Source: an uncultured Candidatus Melainabacteria bacterium
GTDB taxonomy: Bacteria; Cyanobacteriota; Vampirovibrionia; Gastranaerophilales; Gastranaerophilaceae
Direction of reading: 5' to 3'
NCBI GenBank assembly: GCA_934718135.1
Contig: CAKUZW010000002.1
Location: 62,001-126,000, forward strand
DNA length: 64,000 nt
Each line of letters opens with the position of its first letter. Within the stretch, counting starts at the first letter, position 1. Made by a program: the position numbers and the translations under genes. Positions 24,574 to 33,598 of the stretch are shown in pieces. The notes beneath the pieces were generated by a model. It saw only the letters and a list, made by a program, of their open reading frames with translations, ran no database searches and had not been told where the DNA came from.

Positions 24574-25698
24574 TTACGAAAAAAGCTCACTATCAATAAC
24601 TTTTGCAACTTCGAGTGCTGAATTTTTATTTGACAACAACTCTCGAACATCTCCAAGTTCTTTAATTGTTTTTTCTCTTTTTTCAGGATTATACAACAAC
24701 TCTTCGATTTCATAAGTTATATTTAGAGGAGTAACCTTATCCTGAATAATTTCAGGCACAATTGATTTGTCCGCAATAATATTTGGCAATGAAACTCTTT
24801 TTATACATCTTACTAGCAAATAAATCCAATAGAATAATTTTGGTCCTCGATATGCAATTATCATAGGTGTTTTGTATAAACAAGCTTCAAGAGCAACAGT
24901 TCCTGATGCCAAAATCAAAGCATCAGATACACTTAACAATGCCTGATTTTCGCCTTTTATAACTTTTATATTAAAATCGCCCAAATATTTTTTATAAACT
25001 TCATCTGAAATATTTGGAGCCTGTGACATGCAAAACTGTAAATCAGGATGTCTAGTTCTCAAACGTTCAACAGATTCTTTGAATACATCCATAAGTTCTT
25101 TCAATTCAAATGTTCGTGACCCTGGAAAAACAGATACCAATCGTTTATCCAAATCAAAACCATGAGTTCTGAAAAAATCCCTCTTTGGAGCAGGTGGCGG
25201 CAATTGTGCAACCAACGGATGTCCGCAATAATGTGCATCTATTCCATACTGAGCATACAAAGGTTTTTCAAACGGAAAAATGCACAAAACTTTGTCAACA
25301 AATTTTTTGATAAGTTTAATTCTATACTTTCTGCTTGCCCAAACTTGTGGCGGAATATAATAGAATACTTTTATCCCTGCATTATGCAAAAATCCTGCAA
25401 TAGTTAAATTAAAGGCACCATAATCAATCAATAAAACTAAATCAGGTTTATATTCATTTTTCAAATAATCGACAACAGATTTACCCAACTTAAAATGGTC
25501 TATCAAGATTTTAGGAGATATACCCATTGCAGACATCTTATCTTGATTAGCAAAAAGTTTAACACCTTCTGCTTCTAAATTAGCTCCACCAATACCTTCT
25601 ATTTCAATTTCAGAATCAAGAGCTTTTAATTCTCTCACAACCTTTGAAGCGTGAATGTCACCTGAATATTCACCTGTTATAATAAATAATCTTTTCAT
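24574..25698 (-). CDS. lpxB: Lipid-A-disaccharide synthase
   Basis: Joins UDP-2,3-diacylglucosamine and lipid X to form the lipid A disaccharide. It is 374 aa, a GT19 enzyme. Motifs are the N-terminal ITGEYSGDIHASKVVRELK, IEGIGGANLEAEGVKL, YYIPPQVWASRKYRI, VSVFPGSRTFELKEL and ILASGTVALEACLYKTPMII. It is the last gene of the leftward envelope operon; its start follows the lpxI stop directly. Confidence 0.96.
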   Translation of the reverse strand: MKRLFIITGEYSGDIHASKVVRELKALDSEIEIEGIGGANLEAEGVKLFANQDKMSAMGISPKILIDHFKLGKSVVDYLKNEYKPDLVLLIDYGAFNLTIAGFLHNAGIKVFYYIPPQVWASRKYRIKLIKKFVDKVLCIFPFEKPLYAQYGIDAHYCGHPLVAQLPPPAPKRDFFRTHGFDLDKRLVSVFPGSRTFELKELMDVFKESVERLRTRHPDLQFCMSQAPNISDEVYKKYLGDFNIKVIKGENQALLSVSDALILASGTVALEACLYKTPMIIAYRGPKLFYWIYLLVRCIKRVSLPNIIADKSIVPEIIQDKVTPLNITYEIEELLYNPEKREKTIKELGDVRELLSNKNSALEVAKVIDSELFS

Positions 25699-26514
25699 CT
25701 ACACTGCCATTATTACAATATTATGTTCATCTGCATATTTAACAACTTTTTCTTGATCAACAATGATTGTTTCATTAGCCTCTACCGCAATCAAAGAAGC
25801 ATGTTTACATCTCATAGTTCTCAAAGTTTTCATCCCAATAGCCGGAATATCAAATCTCTTATCTTGTTTTGGTTTTGCAACCTTAACAATAACTGCACCT
25901 TTTTTAGCCAATTTAGCACCACGCTTGATACAAACATCCGTTCCTTCAATTGCTTCAACCGCCATAATCATTTTGTCTTTAATTACAACTGATTGACCAA
26001 CATCAAGCTTACCCATTTCTTTTGCCAACCAAAAACCATAGTTAACATCTTCCATTTGTTCTTTTGTCGGTTTATGTTTGCCAAGAACGCCTGCAGGAAT
26101 CATCAAATTTTTAATAAAAATAGTTTGATCTAAAACTTCAACTCCAATTTTTGCAAGTTCTTCAACTATCATAAGCATAACTTTATCATCGTTCAATCTT
26201 GAAGCTTCTTTGATTAAATCAATGGCTCTTTTATCAAATTTGTGTAGTTGTAACAAAACTTTTTTATGAACTTTTCCCAAAAAAGTCAACTGTTTAATCT
26301 GCTCATCTTTTAAAATAGCTTCAATTTTATTAACTTCTCCAGGGTGACAACTATAAACTTTTGAACAATATTTTTTCAAATCTCTAACATTATCATTTGC
26401 TAAAGAAATACAAACAACGTCAAAACCATTTTCTTTTGCATACTGAGCCATTCTAACAGGCAAAATTCCGTCACCTGCTATCAAACCTTGTTTATTTTCT
26501 AATGTTATTGTCAT
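25699..26514 (-). CDS. lpxI: UDP-2,3-diacylglucosamine pyrophosphatase LpxI
   Basis: 271 aa, the DUF1009 family that replaces LpxH in many bacteria and supplies lipid X to LpxB. Motifs are GLIAGDGILPVRMAQYAKENG at the N-terminus and, at the C-terminus, AIEGTDVCIKRGAKLAKKGA followed by DKRFDIPAIGMKTLRTM. It abuts lpxB, its pathway partner, which supports the call. Confidence 0.95.
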   Translation of the reverse strand: MTITLENKQGLIAGDGILPVRMAQYAKENGFDVVCISLANDNVRDLKKYCSKVYSCHPGEVNKIEAILKDEQIKQLTFLGKVHKKVLLQLHKFDKRAIDLIKEASRLNDDKVMLMIVEELAKIGVEVLDQTIFIKNLMIPAGVLGKHKPTKEQMEDVNYGFWLAKEMGKLDVGQSVVIKDKMIMAVEAIEGTDVCIKRGAKLAKKGAVIVKVAKPKQDKRFDIPAIGMKTLRTMRCKHASLIAVEANETIIVDQEKVVKYADEHNIVIMAV

Positions 26515-26530
26515 TATAAATTTTCCTCTT

Positions 26531-27151
26531 TTACTTTTGTCTTAATAAATAAATCTTTTCAACTTCCTCTTTAGGTAATATTTTAGCACCTCCAAGAAGT
26601 TTTGCACCTATTAATGTTTTTGCATAATTTTCACACAAATCTAAATTCAAAAAAGCTTGCTTTACATCTTTTGCCCCGATTATAATCCCATGATTTTTCA
26701 TTAGAACTACATCATAATCAGAAAAATATTTTGAAGTATTTTTTACCAATTCATCAGTTCCCGGAAGTGCATATTCAGCCAACGGAATTTTGCCAAAGCA
26801 ATAAATCAACTCAGGCGAAATATCTTCATCCATTTCAACTCCTGCAGAAGCAAAAGCCGTCAAATACGGACTGTGAACATGGAATATTGAATTAAATTCT
26901 GGACGTTTTTTATAAAATTCGACATGGAGCATTTTCTCACTTGACGGTTTCATTCCTTCGATTAAATTACCGTCAAAATCAATTACTGCAAAATCATCCA
27001 GAGTTAAATATCCATTAGCAGACCCGCTTGTGGTAATTACGACCTTATCTTCAACCCTAGCAGAAATATTACCTGAAATTCCCGGAGTGTAGTTTTTTTC
27101 TCCGGCAAGTTTTCCATATTCAATTAATTCCTTTTTAATATCTTCAAACAT
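26531..27151 (-). CDS. Class II aldolase/adducin family protein (FucA-like)
   Basis: 206 aa. GISGNISARVEDKVVITTSG, PSSEKMLHVEFY, FHVHSPYLTAFAS with its zinc His pair, and VVLMKNHGIIIGA are the hallmarks of class II aldolases such as L-fuculose-1-phosphate aldolase and ribulose-5-phosphate epimerases. The substrate cannot be told. It sits inside an LPS operon, 3 bp after the LptD-like gene and 17 bp before lpxI, so a sugar for the cell envelope is possible but unproven. Confidence 0.88.
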   Translation of the reverse strand: MFEDIKKELIEYGKLAGEKNYTPGISGNISARVEDKVVITTSGSANGYLTLDDFAVIDFDGNLIEGMKPSSEKMLHVEFYKKRPEFNSIFHVHSPYLTAFASAGVEMDEDISPELIYCFGKIPLAEYALPGTDELVKNTSKYFSDYDVVLMKNHGIIIGAKDVKQAFLNLDLCENYAKTLIGAKLLGGAKILPKEEVEKIYLLRQK

Positions 27152-27153
27152 AA

Positions 27154-29448
27154 TTATTGAATACTTTCTTTATCAGGATCCTCTATTTCTATAACTTGAG
27201 CATACTGTAATACTGCAGGTTTAGCAGCAGCACTATTTTTAGATTTTTTACTTGATGCTTGAACTTCATTTTGCTTACTTGTTGCAGGAGCGAAAGCTAA
27301 TTTTCTATCTTCTTCATCTTTTTTAGGATTTTTCCCCAATCGTTCAGGATTTTTTATCTCTAATTTTTGATAGTTTACGGTTGTACCTTTAGTATCAAAT
27401 GCAACGTTAAAACCAAAATAAGTAGTTTGTCTTACAAAGTCATAACCCAAACTAATCTTACAGTCATCAGGGCCTAAAGCAACAATAAATCTGTTTTCTT
27501 GGAACATTTTTCCGTTTGGAGCATCATCAGACAAATTGATATTTCCTGACCAACCAACAGAAAGATATTTATTAATTCTAAACGCTTCTGTTAAATATAC
27601 ACTCTGATGCCCATATCTATATCGGTCATATCTGGGTAGAGGAGACTCATCTGAATAACCCGCAATAAAATATCCTAAATCCTGCATCCAATTTTTGTAT
27701 TGAACGTGAACCCTTGGTCCAAACCTACCAATAAACTGAGTATCACCGGTACCATACAACGCTGCAGATCCTTGCATTGCTAAACTAAAATCAAAAGCCA
27801 TACGTTTTTCTTCATTTGTATAGCTATAAATTCCTTGTCTTAATTCAGCCATATAACGGGTTCTGGTTGTAGAAATACCATTTGAATTGATTTTTTCACC
27901 ATAGAAGTTTCTATCATTATCTTCGGCTAAACCAAAACCAAATCTGTGTCTGAATTCCAAATCCATACCTTGAGCTAAGAAGTTTTTATTAACAAATTTT
28001 TTATCATAATAAACTTCTGCCATATATTTAGGCATTCTTGCTCCTAAAAACCATTCATCAATATATGAATTTGCGGCATATTGCAAGAATAAGTTATCAT
28101 CTAATCTTTGAATACCTCTCATAAAGAAGATTTCATTAGCAGATCCATACCCTAATTCAGTTGAATTGTAAGTGTTATGATATTTTAAAGCTCCACCAAA
28201 TCCAAACTTATGGTTGTAGTTTAAAAATGGTATAACTTTAACAACTGAGCCTGCCGGCCCCCCAAATACAAATCCAGGCCCTACATACATACCTAATTTT
28301 CTACGGGAACCAAATTCCGGATAATTAGCTTCGAAATAATCCCTGTCTTTATTTGTATAAGCCGTCAAGCTAGGCCATTTGAATAAATATTTGTCTTTAT
28401 GATAAACTTTTATCTCTTTAGCTTTGATAACATCATGATTTTTTCTTGCATCAATGTATAAATTTTTGATATCAAATCTTAAATTATTCCCCTCAGGATT
28501 ACCAAAGAATAATGATTTTGCATCATCATCAACAATCATGTTCTGAAATCTTGGCCCAATCATCCTTGAAGCTAGACGATATACTTGAGATTCATCAGAA
28601 TGGAAATTACCTTCATGCAATATTAATAATCCATCTTTCTGAATAGCTTTTTGGGCATCTGCAACCATGGCATCTGTTTTGGATTCCATATTGTCCATAA
28701 CCAGGGTTTCTTCGTTCATATCAACTTCAAGATAATCCCCTTTAGTTGGCATACCGTCTTTATAAACAATTACATGCCCGATAGCTTTCAAAACATTAGA
28801 TGTTTCGTTATACGTCATTTTGTCAGCTATTATTTTTATATTTTGTGGAGGCAAATTCAAAACAGGACGGCCTGTTGCAACCATATCACCTGTTTCTTCA
28901 TCAAAGTTTACATATTCAGCATCCAACATCAATTGTTTTTCAGTAACTTGTTCGTTAACACCTCCGGTTAATGACATTGTTTCTTCCGGAATATCAAATT
29001 CTGATTGGGTTTCAGATTGAATAGTATTTGATAACTCGCTTTCAGAATTTAGTTCAGAGTCTGAAGTTTGTTTCTCAACCTTTTTCTTTTTTTGCCAAAA
29101 TCTAACCTTTTTTTCGGACGGGAATTTTGAATTATCATCTGCTACAGTTTCTTCATCTTTACCATTTCCAACAAGTTTATTATTTATTTTCAAACGCATT
29201 TGTTTGAAAAATGGCATATTATCAGGGTCAATTTCTTTATAAGATCTTCCATTATCTTCAAACGAGTAATCATTATAACCTGAATAGGTTCCATCTTCAT
29301 TTGGAAGTAAGTCGGTCAATGAAGAACGGAAAACAGGATTAGTTACATTCATAACAGGAGACATTTCCAATTCATCCGCAAAAACAGAAGAGTTGGAAAA
29401 TGTAAATATTAAAAGTGCTGCTATTAAATATCTTTTCAATTTTAACAT
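27154..29448 (-). CDS. lptD: LptD-like outer-membrane LPS assembly protein
   Basis: 764 aa. Signal peptide residues 1-24. An acidic low-complexity linker runs to about 165, then an OstA/LptA-like beta-jellyroll region (about 175-290: DAEYVNFDEETGDMVATGRP, IKIIADKMTYNETSNVLKA). A long beta-barrel-like C-terminal part follows, rich in aromatic and Gly residues. The tail (from 700) is Lys/Ser-rich. It resembles the DUF3769/LptD proteins of cyanobacteria. It would insert LPS into the outer leaflet. The lpx genes downstream support the role. Confidence 0.82.
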   Translation of the reverse strand: MLKLKRYLIAALLIFTFSNSSVFADELEMSPVMNVTNPVFRSSLTDLLPNEDGTYSGYNDYSFEDNGRSYKEIDPDNMPFFKQMRLKINNKLVGNGKDEETVADDNSKFPSEKKVRFWQKKKKVEKQTSDSELNSESELSNTIQSETQSEFDIPEETMSLTGGVNEQVTEKQLMLDAEYVNFDEETGDMVATGRPVLNLPPQNIKIIADKMTYNETSNVLKAIGHVIVYKDGMPTKGDYLEVDMNEETLVMDNMESKTDAMVADAQKAIQKDGLLILHEGNFHSDESQVYRLASRMIGPRFQNMIVDDDAKSLFFGNPEGNNLRFDIKNLYIDARKNHDVIKAKEIKVYHKDKYLFKWPSLTAYTNKDRDYFEANYPEFGSRRKLGMYVGPGFVFGGPAGSVVKVIPFLNYNHKFGFGGALKYHNTYNSTELGYGSANEIFFMRGIQRLDDNLFLQYAANSYIDEWFLGARMPKYMAEVYYDKKFVNKNFLAQGMDLEFRHRFGFGLAEDNDRNFYGEKINSNGISTTRTRYMAELRQGIYSYTNEEKRMAFDFSLAMQGSAALYGTGDTQFIGRFGPRVHVQYKNWMQDLGYFIAGYSDESPLPRYDRYRYGHQSVYLTEAFRINKYLSVGWSGNINLSDDAPNGKMFQENRFIVALGPDDCKISLGYDFVRQTTYFGFNVAFDTKGTTVNYQKLEIKNPERLGKNPKKDEEDRKLAFAPATSKQNEVQASSKKSKNSAAAKPAVLQYAQVIEIEDPDKESIQ

Positions 29449-29461
29449 CCTTAATTATCTA

Positions 29462-30628
29462 CTAAATGTAACCTAATGGATTTGTCGGTTTACCATTAAC
29501 TCTGACCTCAAAGTGACAGTGAGGGCCTGTACTATATCCGGTTGAACCTTCTCTACCAACCGTTTGACCTTTTTTAACATTTTGTCCGCTACTTACATTA
29601 ATCGCAGACATGTGACCGTAAAGAGTTGTAATAGGTTTTCCATTAACAACCCCATGGTCTAAAATTACAACTTTTCCATAACCGCCATACCATCCGGCAT
29701 AGATTACACGACCGTCATTTGAGGCATGTATTGCACCTCCGTTTGGTCCTGCAATATCAATACCTGAGTGGAAAATTCTGCTCTTAAATATCGGGTGAGT
29801 TCTATATCCAAATGGAGAAGTTATTGGCCCATGGATAGGATATATAAAACCTGTTGATGAAACTCTTACAGGAGTTGAACTTGAATGAGAAGCTCTTCTT
29901 GTCATTTGTTCAATCATACTTTGAATACTGGCAGATTGCCTTGCGAGTTCTCTTTCTGTTCTTTCGTAATAACTTTTATCTTTTTGCAAGCGTTCAATCA
30001 TATTTTTATTCTCAGCAATTGAACTTTGAATAGAAGCTCTTTGATTATTAATATCTCTAATTGAAGCCTCAACCATTCGTCTTTGAGCTTCAACCTGAGC
30101 TTTTAGCATTGCAATTTCATTTGCTTTAGCTTTTACAGCCTGCATTCTTTTATAATCATCTTTAATTACAATCTTTTCATAATAGAACGTATCCATCAAT
30201 GAATTAACATCTCTAGCAGACATAATAAGTTCAAACATACCTGTTCTTTGATGTTTATAAACCTGACGAATTCGAGACTTCATAGCAGCATCAATTGCTC
30301 TAAACTCAGCAACTGCATTATTTAATTGAGTTTCCATTGATGATAAATTTGAAACTAACGCATTATAGCGAACAGTCGTAGCTTGCAACTCCTGATGAGC
30401 CTGCTCTAATTTTTGTTGGTTATTACTCAACTTATTTTTTTCTGTACGCAACTTCAAATCAGTTTGACGTTTTTTCTGTTGAATATAATATCTCTTATTA
30501 TTTGTTTGTTTTAATTTTTGTTTTAAAGTCGGAGCAGCCGACACAGACTGAAGAACTCCCGAAAATCCCAAAGTTCCAACTATAATCAAAGATATAAATA
30601 TATTTTTATATAAGTTCTTTATTTTCAT
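29462..30628 (-). CDS. EnvC-like murein hydrolase activator / M23 peptidase
   Basis: 388 aa. A signal or anchor helix (residues 11-31) is followed by a coiled coil (35-245) and a LytM/M23 domain (265-388). The zinc ligands are present: His in FHSGIDIAG near 285, and GPHCHFEV near 370. Unlike E. coli EnvC, which has lost its ligands, this one could be an active endopeptidase. It acts in the periplasm on cross-linked peptidoglycan. It is in an operon, 13 bp upstream of the LptD-like gene. Confidence 0.92.
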   Translation of the reverse strand: MKIKNLYKNIFISLIIVGTLGFSGVLQSVSAAPTLKQKLKQTNNKRYYIQQKKRQTDLKLRTEKNKLSNNQQKLEQAHQELQATTVRYNALVSNLSSMETQLNNAVAEFRAIDAAMKSRIRQVYKHQRTGMFELIMSARDVNSLMDTFYYEKIVIKDDYKRMQAVKAKANEIAMLKAQVEAQRRMVEASIRDINNQRASIQSSIAENKNMIERLQKDKSYYERTERELARQSASIQSMIEQMTRRASHSSSTPVRVSSTGFIYPIHGPITSPFGYRTHPIFKSRIFHSGIDIAGPNGGAIHASNDGRVIYAGWYGGYGKVVILDHGVVNGKPITTLYGHMSAINVSSGQNVKKGQTVGREGSTGYSTGPHCHFEVRVNGKPTNPLGYI

Positions 30629-30634
30629 TTTTAA

Positions 30635-30739
30635 TTATTTTACAAGTAAAGGTAGCATCATAAGACCAACAGTCCAAGCAACAAATGTAACTGCAATTAT
30701 ACCGATAATAATCTTCTGATGTTTTCTGAAAAATTCCAT
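30635..30739 (-). CDS. 34-aa single-helix membrane peptide
   Basis: A short ORF of 34 codons begins MEFFRKHQKIIIGIIAVTF. The basic start is followed by one hydrophobic helix (IIIGIIAVTFVAWTVGLMMLPLL) and ends LVK. A strong Shine-Dalgarno (GGGGAGA) lies six bases upstream, and the EnvC-like gene begins 6 bp after its stop, so it is probably the first gene of the envelope operon. It resembles the N-terminal anchor of SurA/PpiD-like proteins but has no further domain. The function is unknown. Confidence 0.65.
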   Translation of the reverse strand: MEFFRKHQKIIIGIIAVTFVAWTVGLMMLPLLVK

Positions 30740-30888
30740 AATTTCTCCCCTTATATATTTGATATTTTACTATCAAAAAAAACTTTGTGCAAGAATTTGA
30801 AACATATTTTTACGTATCGAATTTTACAATTTTGAAAAATGAACTTTTTTAGATTAAAATCGTTATATAAGTATAGAGGTTAAATATT

Positions 30889-31233
30889 ATGGACAAAAAA
30901 TGTACTAAATATGAAGCTTTATTTACTTTCAGAAGCGAAGAAGAGTTAGAAGAACATCTTCAAAACTGTCCTGAATGTCGAGCAGAACATGAGAAAATGC
31001 AAAAAGTGTCAGATCTTTTGAAAGAAGTTAGACCATATTATAGAGAAAAACGTAAAACTTTGGCAAAAGTAAAAGTTGCTTGTGCTCTATTTATGCTTAT
31101 GGTTAGCGGAACTACTCTTGGGGTAATCAATTTAAACACAGATGTATCTGATACCCTAAAATATGGAACAACTTTAAGTTCTGAAGATTTGGGACTACCT
31201 GTTGATTCTTATGGGCTTATTTCGGTAGAATAG
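30889..31233 (+). CDS. Anti-sigma factor with zinc-finger (zf-HC2/ZAS) domain
   Basis: 114 aa. The ZAS motif is complete: an early Cys (KKCTKYEALF) then His-x3-Cys-x2-Cys in EEHLQNCPECRAEHE. A single membrane helix follows near residues 64-83 (VACALFMLMVSGTTLGVINL), then a short periplasmic tail. Such proteins hold an ECF sigma factor inactive until an envelope signal arrives. The gene directly precedes the sigma gene (stop TAG immediately followed by ATG), so the two are co-translated. A TATAAG-like -10 lies at about 30862. Confidence 0.85.
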   Translation: MDKKCTKYEALFTFRSEEELEEHLQNCPECRAEHEKMQKVSDLLKEVRPYYREKRKTLAKVKVACALFMLMVSGTTLGVINLNTDVSDTLKYGTTLSSEDLGLPVDSYGLISVE

Positions 31234-31732
31234 ATGGATTTTAATAAAGTTATACAAACCAACAAACAAAATATTAAAAATATTATACGCCTTATCACCA
31301 AAGAAGATAATGAAGATTTGGAACAAGAGGTATATGTTAAAATTTGGAAAAACTCTGAAAAATACAAAGAACAAGGTTCTGTCAAAAGTTGGATTTCAAC
31401 AATCACAAGAAACACCTCTCTTGATTATTTGAAATCTTCATACAGAAAAGTTTTTTTCAACATCAACATCCGATGATTTAGTATTAACAAATATCAAAGA
31501 CAAAAAATCCACTCCAGAAAATAAAGTTGTTAGTATTGAAAGACAAAAAAGAATTGTGGATGCGATAAACAAATTAAAACCAAAATTCAAAGAAGTAATA
31601 ATGTTATGTGAAATAAATGGATATTCTTACGAAGAATGTGCAAAAAAGCTTAAATGTCCTGTTGGGACAGTAAAATCAAGAATTTACAACGCTAAAAAAG
31701 AATTAGCACAAAAACTTGAAGATTTAATGTAA
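31234..31732 (+). CDS. ECF-type RNA polymerase sigma factor, frameshifted in a T7 run
   Basis: Read in one frame the gene ends at 31476 after sigma region 2 (EDLEQEVYVKIWKNSEKYKEQ, VKSWISTITRNTSLDYLKS). A +1 shift at the seven-T run near 31451 restores an open frame through region 4 (EICEINGYSYEECA-like helix, then CPVGTVKSRIYNAKKEL) to a stop at 31730-31732. With six T the whole gene is one 165-aa ECF sigma factor, the normal length. It could be a sequencing error, a slippage-controlled gene or a recent null allele. Its anti-sigma factor lies just upstream. Confidence 0.8.
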
Positions 31733-31751
31733 AAATATGAGGAAAAATAAG

Positions 31752-32318
31752 ATGAAAAAAACAATATCATTGTTATTAATGTCAACCTGTCTAATTATGA
31801 CTAGCGGAACAGCCGTAATGGCAAATCCTGATACGACTCCCCCAAATTCAATGATGATTCAACGCCAGTCAAAAGAACAAATGCGGAAACAATTTGAACA
31901 AAGACTAAATTTAACTGATAAACAAAAAGCAAAAGCAAAAGCAATTCACCAACAAGGACGAGAAGAAATGCGTCCGATTATGATGAAAATTGAAGTTAAG
32001 CGACAAGAAATTGACACAGTTAAACTTACCAAAATGACTGAAAGAGCACAAAAAGAACGTATTGACCAAATAAATGCAGAAATTAAAGAGCTTGAAAAAC
32101 AAGCTCAAGAAATTAGAAAGAAAAATTCACAAGAATTTGAAAGCATTTTAAATAAAAAACAAAAAGCAGAACTTGAAAAAATGAAAGCAGAAGGTCGTGC
32201 AAGATTTGAGCAAAATCACCCACCTCGCCCACCTTTTGCAGGTTTAGGAACTCCGGGATTTTTGATGTCAAAACCGCTATTCCCACCACAACCTCCAATA
32301 GACTTTTTTAATAAATAA
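31752..32318 (+). CDS. Spy/CpxP-like periplasmic LTxxQ protein
   Basis: Signal peptide at the N-terminus (MKKTISLLLMSTCLIMTSG, cut near VMA). The mature part is helical and highly charged with an LNLTDKQKAKAKAIHQQG motif typical of the LTXXQ/Spy/CpxP family of periplasmic chaperones or metal sensors. The C-terminus is Pro-rich. The start at 31752 is preferred because GAGG lies nine bases before it; an ATG at 31737 is in frame. It follows the sigma gene by 19 bp, so it is a likely member of the envelope-stress transcript. Confidence 0.82.
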   Translation: MKKTISLLLMSTCLIMTSGTAVMANPDTTPPNSMMIQRQSKEQMRKQFEQRLNLTDKQKAKAKAIHQQGREEMRPIMMKIEVKRQEIDTVKLTKMTERAQKERIDQINAEIKELEKQAQEIRKKNSQEFESILNKKQKAELEKMKAEGRARFEQNHPPRPPFAGLGTPGFLMSKPLFPPQPPIDFFNK

Positions 32319-32339
32319 GTTTTTTATTAATTCTGGGGA

Positions 32340-32525
32340 TGGGAAATAAATTAAGCAATTGCAAACATTGTTAGGGATTGCGACACTGGGGATTGTCGTC
32401 TAAGCTGAAAAATACCTTCCCAAACCCGTTCGCAATGACATGAAAGAAATATAGGTTGGGCTTTCTAGCCAAGCAAAACTACAAATCAAATGTATAGCTA
32501 CCGCTCGCGTGGCTCAGAATGACGC
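32340..32525. repeat. Dispersed repeat, partial copy
   Basis: It contains AGGGATTGCGACACTGGGGA, TCGTCTAAGCTGAAAAATA and CCCGTTCGCAATGACATGA, shared with the inserts in the prepilins at 7701 and 15476, and GCTCGCGTGGCTCAGAATGA shared with 41310-41460. It lies between the Spy-like gene and the convergent small zinc protein. There is no prepilin here, so the element also spreads independently. Confidence 0.7.
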
Positions 32526-32530
32526 CAATC

Positions 32531-32857
32531 CTAATTATTCATTTGATTTTTGCGGGCTTCTTCTTCTTTGACAAATTTACAAAGTTCTTCAAGTCTATTA
32601 TCTTCCATCGCATCTATCAAATCCTGAATATCGCTGAATTTCTTCAGTGCAAAACCTGTTTCAGCAAGGAGAACACAGTCATTACAAAGTCTGTAATCGC
32701 CATATTGAATTGAACCTGCTAGACATTTATTTTGCCCACAACAATCACAATCAAAATATTCATTTTCTAAATCAGGATTTTCTTCCAAATCATCAAGTAC
32801 CATTTGGTTTGCGACTTGTTGCATTTCTTCAATTATTTCTTCATTTGTCTTTTGCAT
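32531..32857 (-). CDS. Unknown small Cys-rich (zinc-binding) protein
   Basis: 108 aa, not recognised. A helical acidic N-terminus leads to a Cys cluster (YFDCDCCGQNKCLAG ... LCNDC) that looks like a treble-clef or zinc-ribbon site, then a second helical part. There is no membrane segment. The start lies 18 bp after pdxJ in the leftward murT-pdxJ transcript. The function is unknown; a nucleic-acid or protein adaptor is one possibility. Confidence 0.7.
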   Translation of the reverse strand: MQKTNEEIIEEMQQVANQMVLDDLEENPDLENEYFDCDCCGQNKCLAGSIQYGDYRLCNDCVLLAETGFALKKFSDIQDLIDAMEDNRLEELCKFVKEEEARKNQMNN

Positions 32858-32875
32858 GTCAAAATTTCTCCAAAA

Positions 32876-33586
32876 TTATTTAATAAGGTTCAACATTTCT
32901 TCTACAGCTTTATCCAGACCTACAAACAAGGCTCTTGAAATAATACTGTGACCAATGTTCAACTCGTACAAATCTTCTATTTGTTTCATTCTGTAAACGT
33001 TTTCATAATTCAAACCATGACCTGCATTAACTTTTAAACCAAGGGCATGAGCCAATCTTGAAGCTTCACGCAACTTTTCGAATTCTTCCGTTTCATCAGG
33101 AGTTCCAAAAGCCAAAGAATATTGACCGGTATGAAGTTCGATAAACTGGGCACCTGTTTTAGCTGCAGCATAAACTTGTTCTTTTGAAGGATCAATAAAC
33201 AAGCTTACCAAAATACCTGCATCTAACAATGGTTGAACAAATTTAGTAATTTTAGTTAACCTGCTGGCTACATCCAAACCGCCTTCTGTTGTAACTTCTT
33301 GTCTTTTTTCAGGAACTAAACAAACAGAATGAGGTTTTATATCTAGTGCAATTTTTTGCATTTCATCTGTTACAGCCATTTCTAAATTTAGACTTGTTTT
33401 CAAAACTTTGATTAAAGTTTTAACATCTTTATCTTTAATATGCCGTCTATCTTCTCTCAAGTGAGTTGTAATTGAAGTTGCACCATGTTGTTCACAAATC
33501 TCTGCAGCCAAAATCGGATCAGGATTAACCCCTCCTCGAGCGTTTCTTAATGTTGCAACATGGTCAATATTTACACCTAAAAGCAT
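32876..33586 (-). CDS. pdxJ: Pyridoxine 5'-phosphate synthase
   Basis: Condenses 3-amino-2-oxopropyl phosphate with deoxyxylulose 5-phosphate to pyridoxine 5'-phosphate. The 236-aa TIM barrel is typical. Motifs are LGVNIDHVATLRNARGG at the N-terminus, THLREDRRHI, VCLVPEKRQEVTTEGGLDV, FIELHTGQYSLAF and LKVNAGHGLNYENV. It sits between murT and a small Cys-rich protein. The presence of pdxJ indicates the DXP-dependent vitamin B6 route. Confidence 0.97.
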   Translation of the reverse strand: MLLGVNIDHVATLRNARGGVNPDPILAAEICEQHGATSITTHLREDRRHIKDKDVKTLIKVLKTSLNLEMAVTDEMQKIALDIKPHSVCLVPEKRQEVTTEGGLDVASRLTKITKFVQPLLDAGILVSLFIDPSKEQVYAAAKTGAQFIELHTGQYSLAFGTPDETEEFEKLREASRLAHALGLKVNAGHGLNYENVYRMKQIEDLYELNIGHSIISRALFVGLDKAVEEMLNLIK

Positions 33587-33598
33587 ATTTATTCCTTT

